Assembly (NCBI GenBank): GCA_016937215.1
Contig: JAFGWI010000206.1
Location: 1 to 42,033, forward strand
Source: Spirochaetales bacterium
GTDB taxonomy: Bacteria; Spirochaetota; Spirochaetia; SZUA-6; JAFGRV01
Length of the DNA: 42,033 nt
Direction: 5' to 3'
Under the pieces are notes generated by a model. That model saw nothing but the letters and a program-made list of their open reading frames with translations. It searched no databases and had not been told where the DNA came from. The position numbers and the translations under genes are program-made. This document shows, one piece after another, positions 1 to 9,539 of this stretch; positions within the stretch are counted from its first letter, which is position 1, and the number at the start of each line of letters is the position of its first letter.

Positions 1-2
1 AA

Positions 3-87
3 CAATTCTAAATGTGAACCATTCTGGATTAAATAAATTCGACCGATACTATGAAAGTACCCTAATAATCGGTCACATTTAGAATTG
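3..87. repeat. Nested inverted repeat at the left edge of the window
   Basis: The 15-base arm CAATTCTAAATGTGA at 3-17 is perfectly matched by TCACATTTAGAATTG at 73-87. A second shorter pair, GACCGAT at 41-47 and ATCGGTC at 68-74, sits inside it. The element is non-coding. It could be a hairpin or the end of a small mobile element, but the window starts too close to its edge to tell. Confidence 0.6.
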
Positions 88-192
88 TGGCTGATTCTTT
101 GAAAATAAAGTGCAATTCGTACAATTTTTACTTAAATTGAGAATTGCTGGGATGACAACGATTAATCCGCTATAGAAAATATTTTAGCTGAT

Positions 193-249
193 AAAAAATG
201 GGGGGAATGGTTTTTAACAGAATTTACACCCCAGGCAACGCCCAAAAAT
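193..249. repeat. Dispersed direct repeat, copy 1
   Basis: A block of about 57 bases containing a run of six G, then TTTAACAGAATTTACACCCC and a short C-rich tail, recurs almost unchanged at 5240-5297 in the same orientation. The TTTACACCCC edge looks like the terminal inverted repeat of an insertion sequence, but no transposase is nearby. I cannot name a family. Confidence 0.6.
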
Positions 250-343
250 TCATGAGCTGAACATATACAAATAATTTAATATCCTATAAAAAAAATAGAA
301 AAGAGGATTTTGCAGTTCACACGTTCCTAATTCAAAAATGATC

Positions 344-1405
344 TCAAAAATATCTTTGCCCTATCCGGTCCAGCATCTCGCTGAACTCCACCCCGCTCAA
401 GGTTTTATCAGGAAAAAAATGAATCCCGTCCGGCACTTCCATGATTTCCCTCTCAACCAGGATCAACACAGCATTAAAATAGTAGTGACTAGGCAGCACA
501 TCAGGGACAGGGCTTTCCAGATTGTTTTTAAGAAACTGTTCAGAATATTTTGTAAGAATATTCGTGTCATTTTCAAGATAAGCAACGATTCGAAGCAAAA
601 AATAAGCAACATTTTTTCTTTGACAGAGCCTATCCAAAACCAATCCAGTATCGTGAAAATATCCCCCCTTCATCAAATCCTGAAATAATTTTTCCGGCGC
701 TGTTTTTTTATTGACCGAAATATTGTCAAGAAAATCGGTCTGCAACAAGGTCAGCATCACCATGTCAGAAACAGTTAATTCACTTTTTGAAAGCAGATCA
801 GCTGCTTCAAGGTTTTTCGGAGGATTATAGATGAACTGGTAAGCCAGATCACGCTCTGCTTTAAAATATTCAGTATATTGTAAAGGCAGGAGCGAAAAAG
901 CTTCATCAAAAAAAGCGGCGGCCTTTTCAAATTCACCCTTGGTAAAATAAAGCCTGGCCAGGAAGAAGCTGATTTTAGCTGTTGAACTGGAACTAGCCAA
1001 TCCAGCCTCAAGCTGTTTTATTTGGTTCTCAGGATTATTTTCAAGAAAGGATGCGAGAATATATGCACTTTCCTCCCTGGCCGACAATAAGCGAATCTGC
1101 TCCAGGGCAGCCCTCACCCCCTGTTTGTTACCCTTCAGGTTTTCGATTTCACCCAATAAGCCGTAAACCGATGCCTTGTACTCCTTGTTCAGCACCTCAT
1201 CCTTAGCCATTTTTAGGGCCCGCTCTTCAGCCTCGAGCAAAAAGGAAGGGTTATTTTTTTGCTGATATTCGAGCAACAATAAATCGATTTGTTCGATTTC
1301 CTTAAAATCCCGTGTGTCAACTGTGCTCTGAATCACGTTTTCAGCCAGGGTGGCGCAGCCAGCAAAGATAAAGGCCGCGAAAATCAAAGAAAAAATATAT
1401 CGCAT
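344..1405 (-). CDS. TPR-like outer-membrane or periplasmic lipoprotein
   Basis: This 353-residue protein begins with a lipoprotein signal peptide and a lipobox ending FAGC, so Cys17 is the probable lipidated residue. The mature part is almost entirely short amphipathic helices. One segment (ARLYFTKGEFEKAAAFFDEA, about residues 150-170) is a good TPR match. Such proteins usually act as scaffolds for envelope complexes, but the partner is not visible here. AGGAG lies about 8 bases before the ATG. It is transcribed in the same direction as the next gene upstream (1754-4438), with about 350 bases including a structured repeat between them. The exact function is unknown. Confidence 0.8.
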   Translation of the reverse strand: MRYIFSLIFAAFIFAGCATLAENVIQSTVDTRDFKEIEQIDLLLLEYQQKNNPSFLLEAEERALKMAKDEVLNKEYKASVYGLLGEIENLKGNKQGVRAALEQIRLLSAREESAYILASFLENNPENQIKQLEAGLASSSSTAKISFFLARLYFTKGEFEKAAAFFDEAFSLLPLQYTEYFKAERDLAYQFIYNPPKNLEAADLLSKSELTVSDMVMLTLLQTDFLDNISVNKKTAPEKLFQDLMKGGYFHDTGLVLDRLCQRKNVAYFLLRIVAYLENDTNILTKYSEQFLKNNLESPVPDVLPSHYYFNAVLILVEREIMEVPDGIHFFPDKTLSGVEFSEMLDRIGQRYF

Positions 1406-1578
1406 AAATCCGGCTCCTGAATAAATATCTTTATATTATGAAGTTTAACCCGAAAACCTGAAAAATTAAAGGGCTAATTGCAAAAGTCCTGACACTAGCC
1501 ATTACAAGGCCGTTGCAAAATAATTCCACTGGCCTTCTCACACACATGAAAGCCATGCTTAAAGTTAAAGTTCTTTTT

Positions 1579-1718
1579 GGGCGTTGCCTGCCGCCCAGGG
1601 GCTGGGCAGGCCGGGCTTTTCGCGGCTAGTGGCCTCCTCGGCGCTGAAAACGCGCCTGCGGGGTCCGTGAAGCGGTTTTTGAAAAAACCGCTTCACGCCG
1701 CTTTAATCCCTAACGCGG
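1579..1718 (+). repeat. Structured interspersed repeat, copy A
   Basis: This copy runs from GGGCGTTGCC to AATCCCTAACGCG. Arm 1 pairs CCTGCC with GGCAGG and is followed by the constant block CGGGCT. The last hairpin, 1667-1696, pairs GTGAAGCGGTTTTT with AAAAAACCGCTTCAC. GCGTTG near the start and TAACGC at the end could close the whole element. It lies just downstream of the stop codon of the 894-residue gene. Confidence 0.7.
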
Positions 1719-1753
1719 AAAAACGCGGGACAATGTCAGAAAACCTCATTCCC

Positions 1754-4438
1754 TTACTTGTCCAGCGTGTAGGCATATATATGATTATCAAAACTTCCGG
1801 TCACCATTTCAATTTTCCGGTCAAAATTCAAATCACTGAAAGCCGGCTTCATGCTTCCCTTGACTGGAAAGCCTGGCAGAGGTTCCAGATTCCGGCCTAG
1901 GCCAAATATCTGATTTTTTTCACCGTAAATAAAAATCTCTTCAATACCATCACCATCAAAATCAAAAAGAAGCATACGGTTCTTTTTGCTGCTGCCAGAA
2001 AGCACACTTTTCTGTTTAACAATCTCTCCTTCAAGGCTGATCAGGCTCAAACTTCCTTCAGCGCTCAAAACCAAAATCCCCTTTTGCGCCGTGGAACCCG
2101 TGGAAGAATCGATTTTCATGCTAATGAGCCATGGATCAGCATAATAAACACCATCCAGATCCAGGGGAAAGCCCGGGGCTTCTTCACCCTGGAGATTCCA
2201 GAGATTCAATATTCCCGACTGAGTCAAAAAAACAAGCTGCTCTTTGCCTGGCTGGTTTTTAATAAAAAAGGGCGAACAGTAGGATATTCCCCCACCCTCC
2301 CTGGGCCAGCCGCTTATAAGCTTTCCATCCAAATCAGCTAAATAGACATTTCCCGAAAAACTCTTCGGGTAAAAGGCCATGTATTTACTTGAAAAAGCCG
2401 GGGCAGTGAGCAAAGGAGAATTGAAATCAAAGGGATAACTGTTTTCAAGGCCCTCTCTGGTCAGAAAAAAAAGCTTTTTCTCGGTTTCAGAAAAAAACAC
2501 CAGAGCCCGGTTATATTCCACAGGGCTAAAGCTTCCCTTGTAATTCGTAATGATGGGAAAAGGGTCTACTGACTGAGCATCACCTGTGAATTGGTAAAGC
2601 ATTCCCGATTTGGCAAACACGAAAATCCCTGGGGATTTACCCGATGGTATAATGATATCGCTATTATCTTCTACCGGCGCGCTAAAAATCTCGTCAGAAG
2701 CCGGGTCCTGCACAATCAGTTGGTTCTGCTTATTAATATACACAAACTCAGCTCCCCCTGAGCCCCTCACATCTGCAATATAAACAGGGCTCTTTATTCC
2801 TTCTTTCACCTCTTTAGGAAAACCCGGATAAGCCAGGGTTTTGTTGCCTGCTATGCCCTTCGCGGAAATACTTATCTGAATCTCCTGTTCTTTGAAAAAA
2901 ATGGAAAAAACACCACGTTCATACAACTTCAAAATATCATTCAACAGACTGTTTCCCCTGAGCATGGCTGGCATACTGGAAGCAAGGTTATAATACATGA
3001 AAATATTGGCATTTTTCGGGGTGTCTCGTGTCACCTTTTTATAAACTTCATCCCGCACAATCACGCGGCTCGATTTATAATCATTCACAAGGCCAGCCAG
3101 GCTCTCTGCATTGGTAGAAAGAAAAAGATAATTCCCCTGTTTCACATAATAGGGAGTCTCGATGCCTTTCACAAACAAATCCACAAGCCCCTTTAACATA
3201 TCGGGGAATTTAACCCGGCTTATCCGCACATCATCGAGAACCAGAGAGGAATCACCGTCAAGCATAATGGATTGGGTAATGGCGTCCAATGCGGCATCCA
3301 GTTTGGCTGCATTACTGATTTTTATGAAAATAAGCGGTTCCTGAAAACCTTCCATGGTAAAAATACCCATTTCGTTTCCTACCCAGTCAAAAATCAACTC
3401 ATCAGCGCTCTTTCCCAGAAGGAACTGGGCAGAGTCATTAATGCTTTTCAAGGTTTTGCCAGAAGGCCCTTCCTTAAAGTAAAGAAGAATTTCAAGAAGG
3501 GTCTTGAATGATTTAAAATTCACCGATGTATAAATACTGGTAGAATCGGGTAAATAGGGAATAACCTGCAGGCTCGCCGGGGTATAATTCAGAAAATCCT
3601 TTAGCTGGGAATGGGTGGTTTCAAAATTCGTGTAAGCCCTTAAAAATATATCTTCATTGGAAATGCTGAAAGAAAAAGCGCTGTAGCCGTTAAAGGTGAT
3701 TTCACTGAAAATTTCCTTAAGCTCATCATTATCAGCGGCAATGGATTCAATAATACTCGCGGTGTTCACGAATATTTCCGCAAGGCCGCCTGTTTTCAGC
3801 TTTTGTTGAAGTGCCATCAGATCATTGTTGCTTTTTATATTCCCTAAACTGCTTTTCGCGGAATAACAGGCTTCAACCTGTTCCTGTTTGGTGGAAACCA
3901 TGATAAGGTTGTTGTTAATGGAAAAAAAGACATGCTGCTTATCATCAACAGGATAATCAAAAATAGTAAGCTGACCTTTTTGAATGATGTTCAAATTAAA
4001 GCCTTTGACACGAATAAAATTATTGGCCAGGGGAAATAATCGTGTTGCCAGGCTCAAAAATCCAGGATCAAAAATCATGATTGGAGTGTTATCAGAAGAG
4101 ATGAGGATATCTGCTTTTACTTTTAATAAAAGTTTAAAAAAGGGATTTTTGGAAAACTCATTTGATTTAAAATCCAGCAACGCCTTTCTTATGGCTTTAA
4201 GATCAGACGATGATGAAAAAGCAATTTCCGCTGCCTTCAAGTCGATAAGATTTTCATAAATATCCCCAATGGAATTGACTTTACAATAGAATAGAAAATT
4301 ATCCGGTAAATAATCGGCTGAATTCTGATGGGAAATAAAATAATACACAGTTAATCCTGCCGCGAGAACAGCAATGATAATAACGAAAATCAGAAGGAAT
4401 TTTCCCAGAAATCCCAACACATTTTTAACAAAACCCAT
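1754..4438 (-). CDS. Membrane-anchored DUF3352-like protein with C-terminal FG-GAP/propeller-like repeats
   Basis: This protein has 894 residues. One N-terminal transmembrane segment (about residues 12-34) is followed by a large extracytoplasmic part. The first 500 or so residues resemble the DUF3352 type (a LPDNFLFYCKV-like start after the anchor, then alternating sheet and helix). The last 300 contain repeated motifs of the SGWPREGG, PGFPLDLDG and PGFPVKGS kind, together with FDFDGDGIEEIFIYG and LNFDRKIEMVTG. These are typical of FG-GAP or integrin-alpha-like beta-propeller blades. GAGGTG lies about 6 bases before the ATG. A surface or periplasmic binding role is inferred from the domains; no enzyme motif is seen. 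Confidence 0.75.
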   Translation of the reverse strand: MGFVKNVLGFLGKFLLIFVIIIAVLAAGLTVYYFISHQNSADYLPDNFLFYCKVNSIGDIYENLIDLKAAEIAFSSSSDLKAIRKALLDFKSNEFSKNPFFKLLLKVKADILISSDNTPIMIFDPGFLSLATRLFPLANNFIRVKGFNLNIIQKGQLTIFDYPVDDKQHVFFSINNNLIMVSTKQEQVEACYSAKSSLGNIKSNNDLMALQQKLKTGGLAEIFVNTASIIESIAADNDELKEIFSEITFNGYSAFSFSISNEDIFLRAYTNFETTHSQLKDFLNYTPASLQVIPYLPDSTSIYTSVNFKSFKTLLEILLYFKEGPSGKTLKSINDSAQFLLGKSADELIFDWVGNEMGIFTMEGFQEPLIFIKISNAAKLDAALDAITQSIMLDGDSSLVLDDVRISRVKFPDMLKGLVDLFVKGIETPYYVKQGNYLFLSTNAESLAGLVNDYKSSRVIVRDEVYKKVTRDTPKNANIFMYYNLASSMPAMLRGNSLLNDILKLYERGVFSIFFKEQEIQISISAKGIAGNKTLAYPGFPKEVKEGIKSPVYIADVRGSGGAEFVYINKQNQLIVQDPASDEIFSAPVEDNSDIIIPSGKSPGIFVFAKSGMLYQFTGDAQSVDPFPIITNYKGSFSPVEYNRALVFFSETEKKLFFLTREGLENSYPFDFNSPLLTAPAFSSKYMAFYPKSFSGNVYLADLDGKLISGWPREGGGISYCSPFFIKNQPGKEQLVFLTQSGILNLWNLQGEEAPGFPLDLDGVYYADPWLISMKIDSSTGSTAQKGILVLSAEGSLSLISLEGEIVKQKSVLSGSSKKNRMLLFDFDGDGIEEIFIYGEKNQIFGLGRNLEPLPGFPVKGSMKPAFSDLNFDRKIEMVTGSFDNHIYAYTLDK

Positions 4439-4984
4439 TATTACACCTCAAAAATAAAAAATCTTGGCCAAAGTACATTCACATGACCGACCTGAAACAA
4501 ACCGATTTCATAGAAACAATAAAAAAAATGGCTCCATGAAAAGGATTCCCGATTTCATTGATAGATTATACACAAAAAACCGTAAAATTCAGGTATTTAT
4601 AAAATGATTGCTTCAAATTATCCTAATTTTAATAAAAAAAAGACTATTGCTCTATATCATTTTTCAGGAAAATCCACTCAATTTTAAAAAAATAAAACCC
4701 CAATCACTAGGGGGTTTATCACGATAACCACATAAATCAGTTCTGTTTTCACTAAAAAATCGGGGAATTCATTCAAGAAAATAATCGCTATATGTATTCA
4801 ACTGGGCCTTTTTATTAATCCCAGGCCTATGAAGGAAAAGATTTACTGCATAATATTTACGTGAAAAATAGTATAAAAAAATCAGCCTAAAGGTCCCCTT
4901 GGTTTATATTCAAACACAAGCTGGCCTGGCGCTCATTCTGAGGAAGAACAGCGAAGTCTCAATTTTATCTTGATTAGCTGATTG

Positions 4985-5150
4985 AATATAAACCACAGAT
5001 GTCAACCGATTTTCACAGATGTTAATATCAGGATTCAAACTCAAACCATGAAATTTATAAATCTCCCCTATTCCTCGAAGACCTAGCGCTCCTACAGCCG
5101 CAACCCCCAATTTTGTTTCATCCGTGTTCATCCGTGGTTCCAGCCCCGGC
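4985..5150. repeat. Degenerate repeat built on ACAGATG / ATCCGTG words
   Basis: AACCACAGATGTCAACCGATTTTCACAGATG on one side and TTCATCCGTGTTCATCCGTGG on the other are degenerate, roughly complementary repeats of one short word. They flank about 80 bases of ordinary-looking sequence. I recognise this motif as one that recurs in intergenic regions of many unrelated bacteria. Its function is not known to me. Confidence 0.5.
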
Positions 5151-5239
5151 ACTAACACCCTTACTTTGACGATTCAATCTGTAAGACATCCCAGATTCTT
5201 CGTCACTTTTCTTCCAACAGCTTGGTGTCTTGCAAAATT

Positions 5240-5297
5240 AAAAATGGGGGGAATCGTATTTAACAGAATTTACACCCCCAGACAAGGCCCCAAAAAA
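5240..5297. repeat. Dispersed direct repeat, copy 2
   Basis: This is the second copy of the block at 193-249, in the same orientation. The G run, TTTAACAGAATTTACACCCC and the downstream CAAGGCCCCAAAAA tail are nearly the same, with a few substitutions. It ends about 35 bases beyond the stop codon of the xylanase gene. Confidence 0.6.
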
Positions 5298-5330
5298 TAA
5301 CAGGATAAATGAATCAGCTTTCTGTATATT

Positions 5331-6545
5331 TCAACAGTCAAAATCAGCGAAAAAGCCCACATATTTTCGGGCGATCAGCAAGGCGTCAATAATATTCACA
5401 GCGCTGCTGCAATCCACATCCAGACATAGGGGCAAGGGAATATCCACACCCGGATCTACATAAAAGCGGGCAGCCAACAGGGCATCGACTATGTTTACCT
5501 GGTTATCGCCATTGCCATCTCCCTTTAAGACACAAACAGGAACGGGAGTCGGTACTACATCGGGCTGGCTGGCCATATATTCCCTGATCCAGGTCAGGGC
5601 CGGGCGTTCCGTACCGTCAACATTCATGATATGGGCATTGTTTCTCCAGTGGTGGCCTTCGAGGTAGCCCCATAAAGTGATACCAGCCACAGCGGGATGC
5701 TCATAAAAAATCGGGAAAAGTTCGGCGTATTTGTCTTTTTGTTCTGTTTCAGAACGCATCGCGATGTCCAGTTCCGTCACAAAAAGCGGGACACCGGCAG
5801 TTGCCAGTTCATTGGTACGGCTGATGATAGCATCCACATTAATGTTCTCAAGACCATGGTTTTGAATACCAACGCCATCGATAAGCTTTCTCGACTTCAA
5901 GAGATTGATGAGCTTGACATATTCCAGCACCGGGGTCCAGCCTTCTATGACATTATACTCGTTTATCAAAAGCTGAGACTGGGGGCAGTATTGCCGGGCC
6001 TTTTCAAAGGCCCAGACCACCCAGTCCCATCCTGTTTCACCATTTCCGCCAATGGCATTTTTATAAAAAGGAGGCGCGTGAAACATTTCATTCACCACAA
6101 CAATGTAATCAGTGTCAGGATAGCGCTCACCATAGAGGCGTATCCACTCTTCAACTTCTTCCTTTTGTTCGGAAGCCGGCAAATTATTGAGCCAGCCAAG
6201 CCCGGCGGAGCCCCAGACCAGAACGTGTTGGGTGTAGGGAAAGCCCTTGTTTTTGCACCACTTGTACATGGCATCGATAGTGCTCCAGTTCATCCGGTCA
6301 CGTTGCGCTTCAACAGACTCCCATTTGCCGCCATTCTCGGCTGTGGCCTGGTTCCAGTATTCCGAAAATTTGAGCGGCTCGCTGCTGTTGTACCAGATGT
6401 TTCCCAGCCACTTTGCCTTTCCCTGGGCCATCTGGCCAAAGGCTGAAAAGGCGGTGAGGATCAGGAGAATGATCAAAGCAGCGCGGGAAAATAAAGCCCT
6501 TAGTAGATTTCCAGGCCAGTTTCTTTTGTTTTTCTGTGGTTTCAT
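5331..6545 (-). CDS. Secreted GH10 endo-1,4-beta-xylanase with C-terminal dockerin
   Basis: GH10 enzymes hydrolyse the xylan backbone with retention of configuration. The 404-residue product has a signal peptide (hydrophobic core about 22-36) and a compact GH10 barrel (about 42-330). The acid/base glutamate is E153 in VVNEMFH and the nucleophile is E258 in FVTELDI. QHVLVWG and NQATAENGGKW match other GH10 substrate-site motifs. After a short Pro-rich linker comes a type I-like dockerin (about 340-404) with two calcium-loop repeats, GDGNGDNQVNIVDALL and DVDCSSAVNIIDALL, ending DFDC. I place the start at 6545 because GGAGG precedes that ATG by 6 bases; an in-frame start 45 bases upstream lacks this. 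It probably docks to an extracellular scaffold. Confidence 0.93.
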   Translation of the reverse strand: MKPQKNKRNWPGNLLRALFSRAALIILLILTAFSAFGQMAQGKAKWLGNIWYNSSEPLKFSEYWNQATAENGGKWESVEAQRDRMNWSTIDAMYKWCKNKGFPYTQHVLVWGSAGLGWLNNLPASEQKEEVEEWIRLYGERYPDTDYIVVVNEMFHAPPFYKNAIGGNGETGWDWVVWAFEKARQYCPQSQLLINEYNVIEGWTPVLEYVKLINLLKSRKLIDGVGIQNHGLENINVDAIISRTNELATAGVPLFVTELDIAMRSETEQKDKYAELFPIFYEHPAVAGITLWGYLEGHHWRNNAHIMNVDGTERPALTWIREYMASQPDVVPTPVPVCVLKGDGNGDNQVNIVDALLAARFYVDPGVDIPLPLCLDVDCSSAVNIIDALLIARKYVGFFADFDC

Positions 6546-6605
6546 GTCTTGCCTCCGTGATATTTTAATAACAGCCTCTGATATGTCCACAAAGCAAGAT
6601 AATTT

Positions 6606-6637
6606 TTAGAAGCTTCTAATTTATTTTTCAAATTATA
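6606..6637 (-). promoter_or_regulatory. Probable -10 box and palindromic operator of the xylanase gene
   Basis: On the minus strand a perfect TATAAT (6632-6637) is followed 12 bases later by the perfect 14-base palindrome TTAGAAGCTTCTAA (6606-6619). The palindrome would sit just after the predicted transcription start, a usual place for a repressor operator. The -35 region is weak. The regulator is not identified. Confidence 0.5.
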
Positions 6638-6775
6638 TGAAAGACCTTGGGCCCTGTTCGCTGAAAAATCAGTCTATTGATCGATCTTTATGATAACATA
6701 GTTAATGGTAAACCAAAAGTAAAAAATCCCAAGACTTTTCCCCAATGAGCCGCAATTGTTTTAGGTGCAGTGATA

Positions 6776-6805
6776 AAAAAAGAGGCAGCTCCAAAGAACT
6801 GCCTC
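6776..6805 (-). terminator. Rho-independent terminator after pckG
   Basis: Read on the minus strand, GAGGCAG pairs with CTGCCTC around a 10-base loop and is followed by a run of T. It starts about 36 bases beyond the pckG stop codon. Confidence 0.85.
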
Positions 6806-6841
6806 CCGATTTTATTAACAATAGCAAAGACTCACAGGCTT

Positions 6842-8632
6842 TTAGCCTTGCAAGCGATTTTTTAACCCGGCCAATTGTTCCTTAATAGCTTCAGGAAGCT
6901 TTGGCTCAAAACGATCAAGATGTTCCTTGATTTTTGGAACTTCTTCAGACCAGGCCTTTTTATCGATGGTCAGGAGCTCTTTCATATTACCATCAGCAAT
7001 ATTCAGACCGCTCAAATCCAGGTCATCCGCTTTTGGCATATAGCCGATTGCTGTTTCAACAGCCTGGGCTTTGCCGCTGACCCGCTCGCACATCCATTTT
7101 AATACGCGGCTGTTCTCGCCATAACCCGGCCACATGAATTTACCGTTGCTGTCTTTTCTGAACCAGTTAACGTAAAAAATCTTGGGTGCCTTGGAACCGA
7201 GTTTTTCACCCATGTCCACCCAATGCTGAATATAATCACCCATGTGGTAACCGCAAAAAGGAAGCATGGCAAAGGGGTCCCAGCGTAAATTGCCGACCGC
7301 GCCGATGTTGGCAGCTGTTGTTTCAGAAGCAGCGATTGAGCCCATGAACACACCATGGTTCCAGTTAAACGATTCATAAACCAAAGGCACCACTGTGCTG
7401 CGGCGGCCGCCGAAAATAAAAATATCAATAGGCACACCCTTTGGGTCTTCCCAGTCATCGGCAATAACAGGACACTGACCAGCCGGAGCTGTGAAACGGG
7501 CATTAGGATGAGCGCCGGTTTCCTTGGAGGTTTTGCCGTTCCAGGGATTACCTTTCCAGTCAGTTGCCTTTTCAGGAGTCGGTGTATCCATGCCTTCCCA
7601 CCAGATGTCTCCCTCTTCTGTTACAACACAGTTGGTAAAAATACAATTCTTTTTAATGGTTTCCATGGCCATAGGATTGGAATGATAGCTGGTTCCAGGG
7701 CCAACACCGAAAAAACCGGCTTCCGGATTAATGGCATAAAGGCGTCCATCAGAACCGACCTTCATCCAGGCAATATCATCGCCAATACACTCGGCTTTCC
7801 AGCCATCGATGGTTGGTTCCATCATAGCCAGGTTGGTTTTACCACAGGCACTTGGAAAGGCCGCGGCAATATGATACTTCTTTCCTTCAGGACTGATGAG
7901 CCTTAAAATAAGCATGTGTTCGGCCATCCAGCCTTCTTTTCTGGCCATATTTGAAGCAATTCGAAGGGCAAAGCATTTTTTACCCAACAAGGCATTTCCG
8001 CCGTATCCTGAACCATATGACCAGATTAGGTTTTCTTCGGGAAAGTGGCTGATATATTTCTCCTCAATAGGAGCGCAAGGCCATGGTTTATCTGTCTGCC
8101 CTGGTGCCAAAGGCGCTCCAATAGAATGAAGACAAGGTACAAACTCGCCATTTTCTCCCAGCTCATCCAAAACCCTTGTGCCCACACGGGTCATGATATG
8201 CATATTGCACACAACATAGGGCGAATCGGTCAGCTCCACACCAATTTTGGATATAGGTGAACCCACCGGCCCCATTGAAAAAGGAATTACGTACATAGTT
8301 CGGCCCTTCATACAGCCTTTGTACAAAGCCTTCATGGTATCCTTGAGTTTAGCCGGATCCTCCCAGTTATTGGTTGGCCCTGCATCATCCTGACTTTTTG
8401 AGGAAATATAGGTTCGTCCCTCTACCCGGGCCACATCACTGGGATCGCTCCGAAAATGGAGACTGTCTGGCCGTTTATCAGGATTCAGGCGTTCAGCCGC
8501 ACCCTTTTCCACCATCAGATTGGCAAGAGTATTATACTCATCCTGGGAACCGTCACAGTAATGAATCTGATCGGGTTCGCACATGTCTGCAATTTCCTTT
8601 ATCCAAGCCTGCAGCTTCGCATTTTTCGTCAT
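6842..8632 (-). CDS. pckG: Phosphoenolpyruvate carboxykinase (GTP)
   Basis: This enzyme interconverts oxaloacetate and PEP with GTP/GDP and serves gluconeogenesis or, in fermenters, CO2-fixing succinate formation. The 596-residue length is typical of the GTP-dependent family. The kinase-1a loop with the family's reactive cysteine is [10 protein letters not shown] (258-267, Cys263). Other family-typical segments include [13 protein letters not shown] (110-122), the nucleotide-binding region around [12 protein letters not shown], and [23 protein letters not shown] lies 8 bases before the ATG, a strong promoter lies upstream, and a hairpin terminator follows. The gene is monocistronic, since its neighbours are separated by long spacers. 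GTP-type enzymes are usual in treponemes. Confidence 0.97.
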   Translation of the reverse strand: MTKNAKLQAWIKEIADMCEPDQIHYCDGSQDEYNTLANLMVEKGAAERLNPDKRPDSLHFRSDPSDVARVEGRTYISSKSQDDAGPTNNWEDPAKLKDTMKALYKGCMKGRTMYVIPFSMGPVGSPISKIGVELTDSPYVVCNMHIMTRVGTRVLDELGENGEFVPCLHSIGAPLAPGQTDKPWPCAPIEEKYISHFPEENLIWSYGSGYGGNALLGKKCFALRIASNMARKEGWMAEHMLILRLISPEGKKYHIAAAFPSACGKTNLAMMEPTIDGWKAECIGDDIAWMKVGSDGRLYAINPEAGFFGVGPGTSYHSNPMAMETIKKNCIFTNCVVTEEGDIWWEGMDTPTPEKATDWKGNPWNGKTSKETGAHPNARFTAPAGQCPVIADDWEDPKGVPIDIFIFGGRRSTVVPLVYESFNWNHGVFMGSIAASETTAANIGAVGNLRWDPFAMLPFCGYHMGDYIQHWVDMGEKLGSKAPKIFYVNWFRKDSNGKFMWPGYGENSRVLKWMCERVSGKAQAVETAIGYMPKADDLDLSGLNIADGNMKELLTIDKKAWSEEVPKIKEHLDRFEPKLPEAIKEQLAGLKNRLQG

Positions 8633-8664
8633 CTCAAAATCTCCTAAAATTACAAAATTGAGGC

Positions 8665-8693
8665 AGTATAAAGATAATTATCCAAAGTGTCAA
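8665..8693 (-). promoter_or_regulatory. Sigma-70-type promoter of pckG
   Basis: On the minus strand TTGACA (8688-8693) and TATACT (8665-8670) are separated by 17 bases. The predicted start of transcription is about 25 bases before the pckG ATG. A perfect palindrome, AATTGGCCAATT, lies about 50 bases further upstream (8741-8752) and could be a regulator site. Confidence 0.8.
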
Positions 8694-8780
8694 TTATATG
8701 GGTTTAAGAAATGATATATATTATCTATTTTATGATATTTAATTGGCCAATTTAATAAAATTAACTGATATTTAAATTTA

Positions 8781-8975
8781 GCGGGACTTAGCTGTTGCCC
8801 TGGGGCATGGCAGGTCGGGCTTTTTTCAACTCTGTTTTGCTTCGAAATACTTATACTGCATCCAGGAACAATAAATGCGCGCTTTTATGACCACTTCGAC
8901 GCCCATAAAGGTGCCTCCGGGTTTCAGGCAGCCCTTTTTTGAAAAAGGGGCTGCCTGCTGCTCCAATACCTAGGG
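8781..8975 (+). repeat. Structured interspersed repeat, copy B
   Basis: This is a diverged copy. The start (TGTTGCCCTGGGGCATGGCAGGTCGGGCTTTT) keeps the GTCGGGCT block. The last hairpin, 8925-8957, pairs CAGGCAGCC with GGCTGCCTG around a T/A-rich apex, and the end CCAATACCTAGGGC is a decayed form of CCAATCCCTAACGC. Together with copy C it fills most of the spacer between pckG and the carbohydrate-binding protein gene. Confidence 0.6.
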
Positions 8976-9125
8976 CAGGACCTGGTTCTCGAAGCAAAGC
9001 CTTGGAAGGAAAGTGTTTCTACTGATGAAAACCTATATAATAGTGGGCAATTTGCAGGGAATCTTCAATTATTTTTCGATGGTTCGGGATAAAACTGGAA
9101 AAAGGAGTAAAGGCTCCTTAAGTTT

Positions 9126-9340
9126 CGCGGCCAGGGATGGGAGGCAGCCCTGTATTTTTTTCAAAAAACACAGGGCAACATTTTTTCCGCGATAATTTCG
9201 CGGAAAAAATGGTCGAAGGCGGGAGCCGGAGTGCCGGAACAGCCCGGCCCTGATGAAAGAAGCCGCGGGAAATGGGGCTTCTTGGTCATGGAATCTTTTT
9301 TTTAAGTTCTTTTTGCCCTTCTTTCATCAGGGGGACGCCC
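9126..9340 (-). repeat. Structured interspersed repeat, copy C
   Basis: This copy is in reverse orientation. Read on the minus strand it starts GGGCGTCCCC. Arm 1 is a perfect 15-base pair (CCCTGATGAAAGAAG at 9248-9262 with CTTCTTTCATCAGGG at 9318-9332). Then come CGGGCT and CGGCACTCCGGCT, a hairpin built on TTTTTTCCGCG, a hairpin around TTTTTTGAAAAAA, and a degenerate tail. Short open frames across it (9013-9195, 9253-9441) are not genes. Confidence 0.7.
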
Positions 9341-9539
9341 TGAATATAATTGTCAAAAAATCTCATAATACCATTCACTGTTCACAAAAGGATCACAAAA
9401 TGGGCACATATATAGGATATACTGATACAAAAATGATATAATATTGAACCATAAAAAATGTCTTTGCCATGATATGTTATTGTTTATAAAAGGTTTATCA
9501 ACAAAAGGCTTTCATTACAAAATGGTTCCAGGAGGTTTT

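Larger units (their letters stand above)
4439..5330. other. Gene-poor spacer of about 890 bases
   Basis: The first half (4439-4900) is very AT-rich, lacks a convincing reading frame and presumably holds the promoter of the 894-residue gene. The second half holds two repeats annotated separately (4985-5150 and 5240-5297). The 82-codon frame at 4910-5158 runs through repeat sequence and is not accepted as a gene. Confidence 0.6.

Noticed and set aside
1577..1900. 107-codon plus-strand frame at the end of the 894-residue gene
   Set aside because: It covers copy A of the repeat and then runs antisense to a well-supported gene.
4910..5158. 82-codon frame on the minus strand
   Set aside because: It runs through the degenerate ACAGATG/ATCCGTG repeat, has no domain and no ribosome-binding site.
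5697..6446. 249-codon frame antisense to the xylanase gene
   Set aside because: The xylanase reading has both catalytic glutamates, a signal peptide and a dockerin. The antisense frame is a shadow.
9013..9441. Two short plus-strand frames before the dockerin carbohydrate-binding gene
   Set aside because: They lie in copy C of the structured repeat and its flanks and show no coding features.
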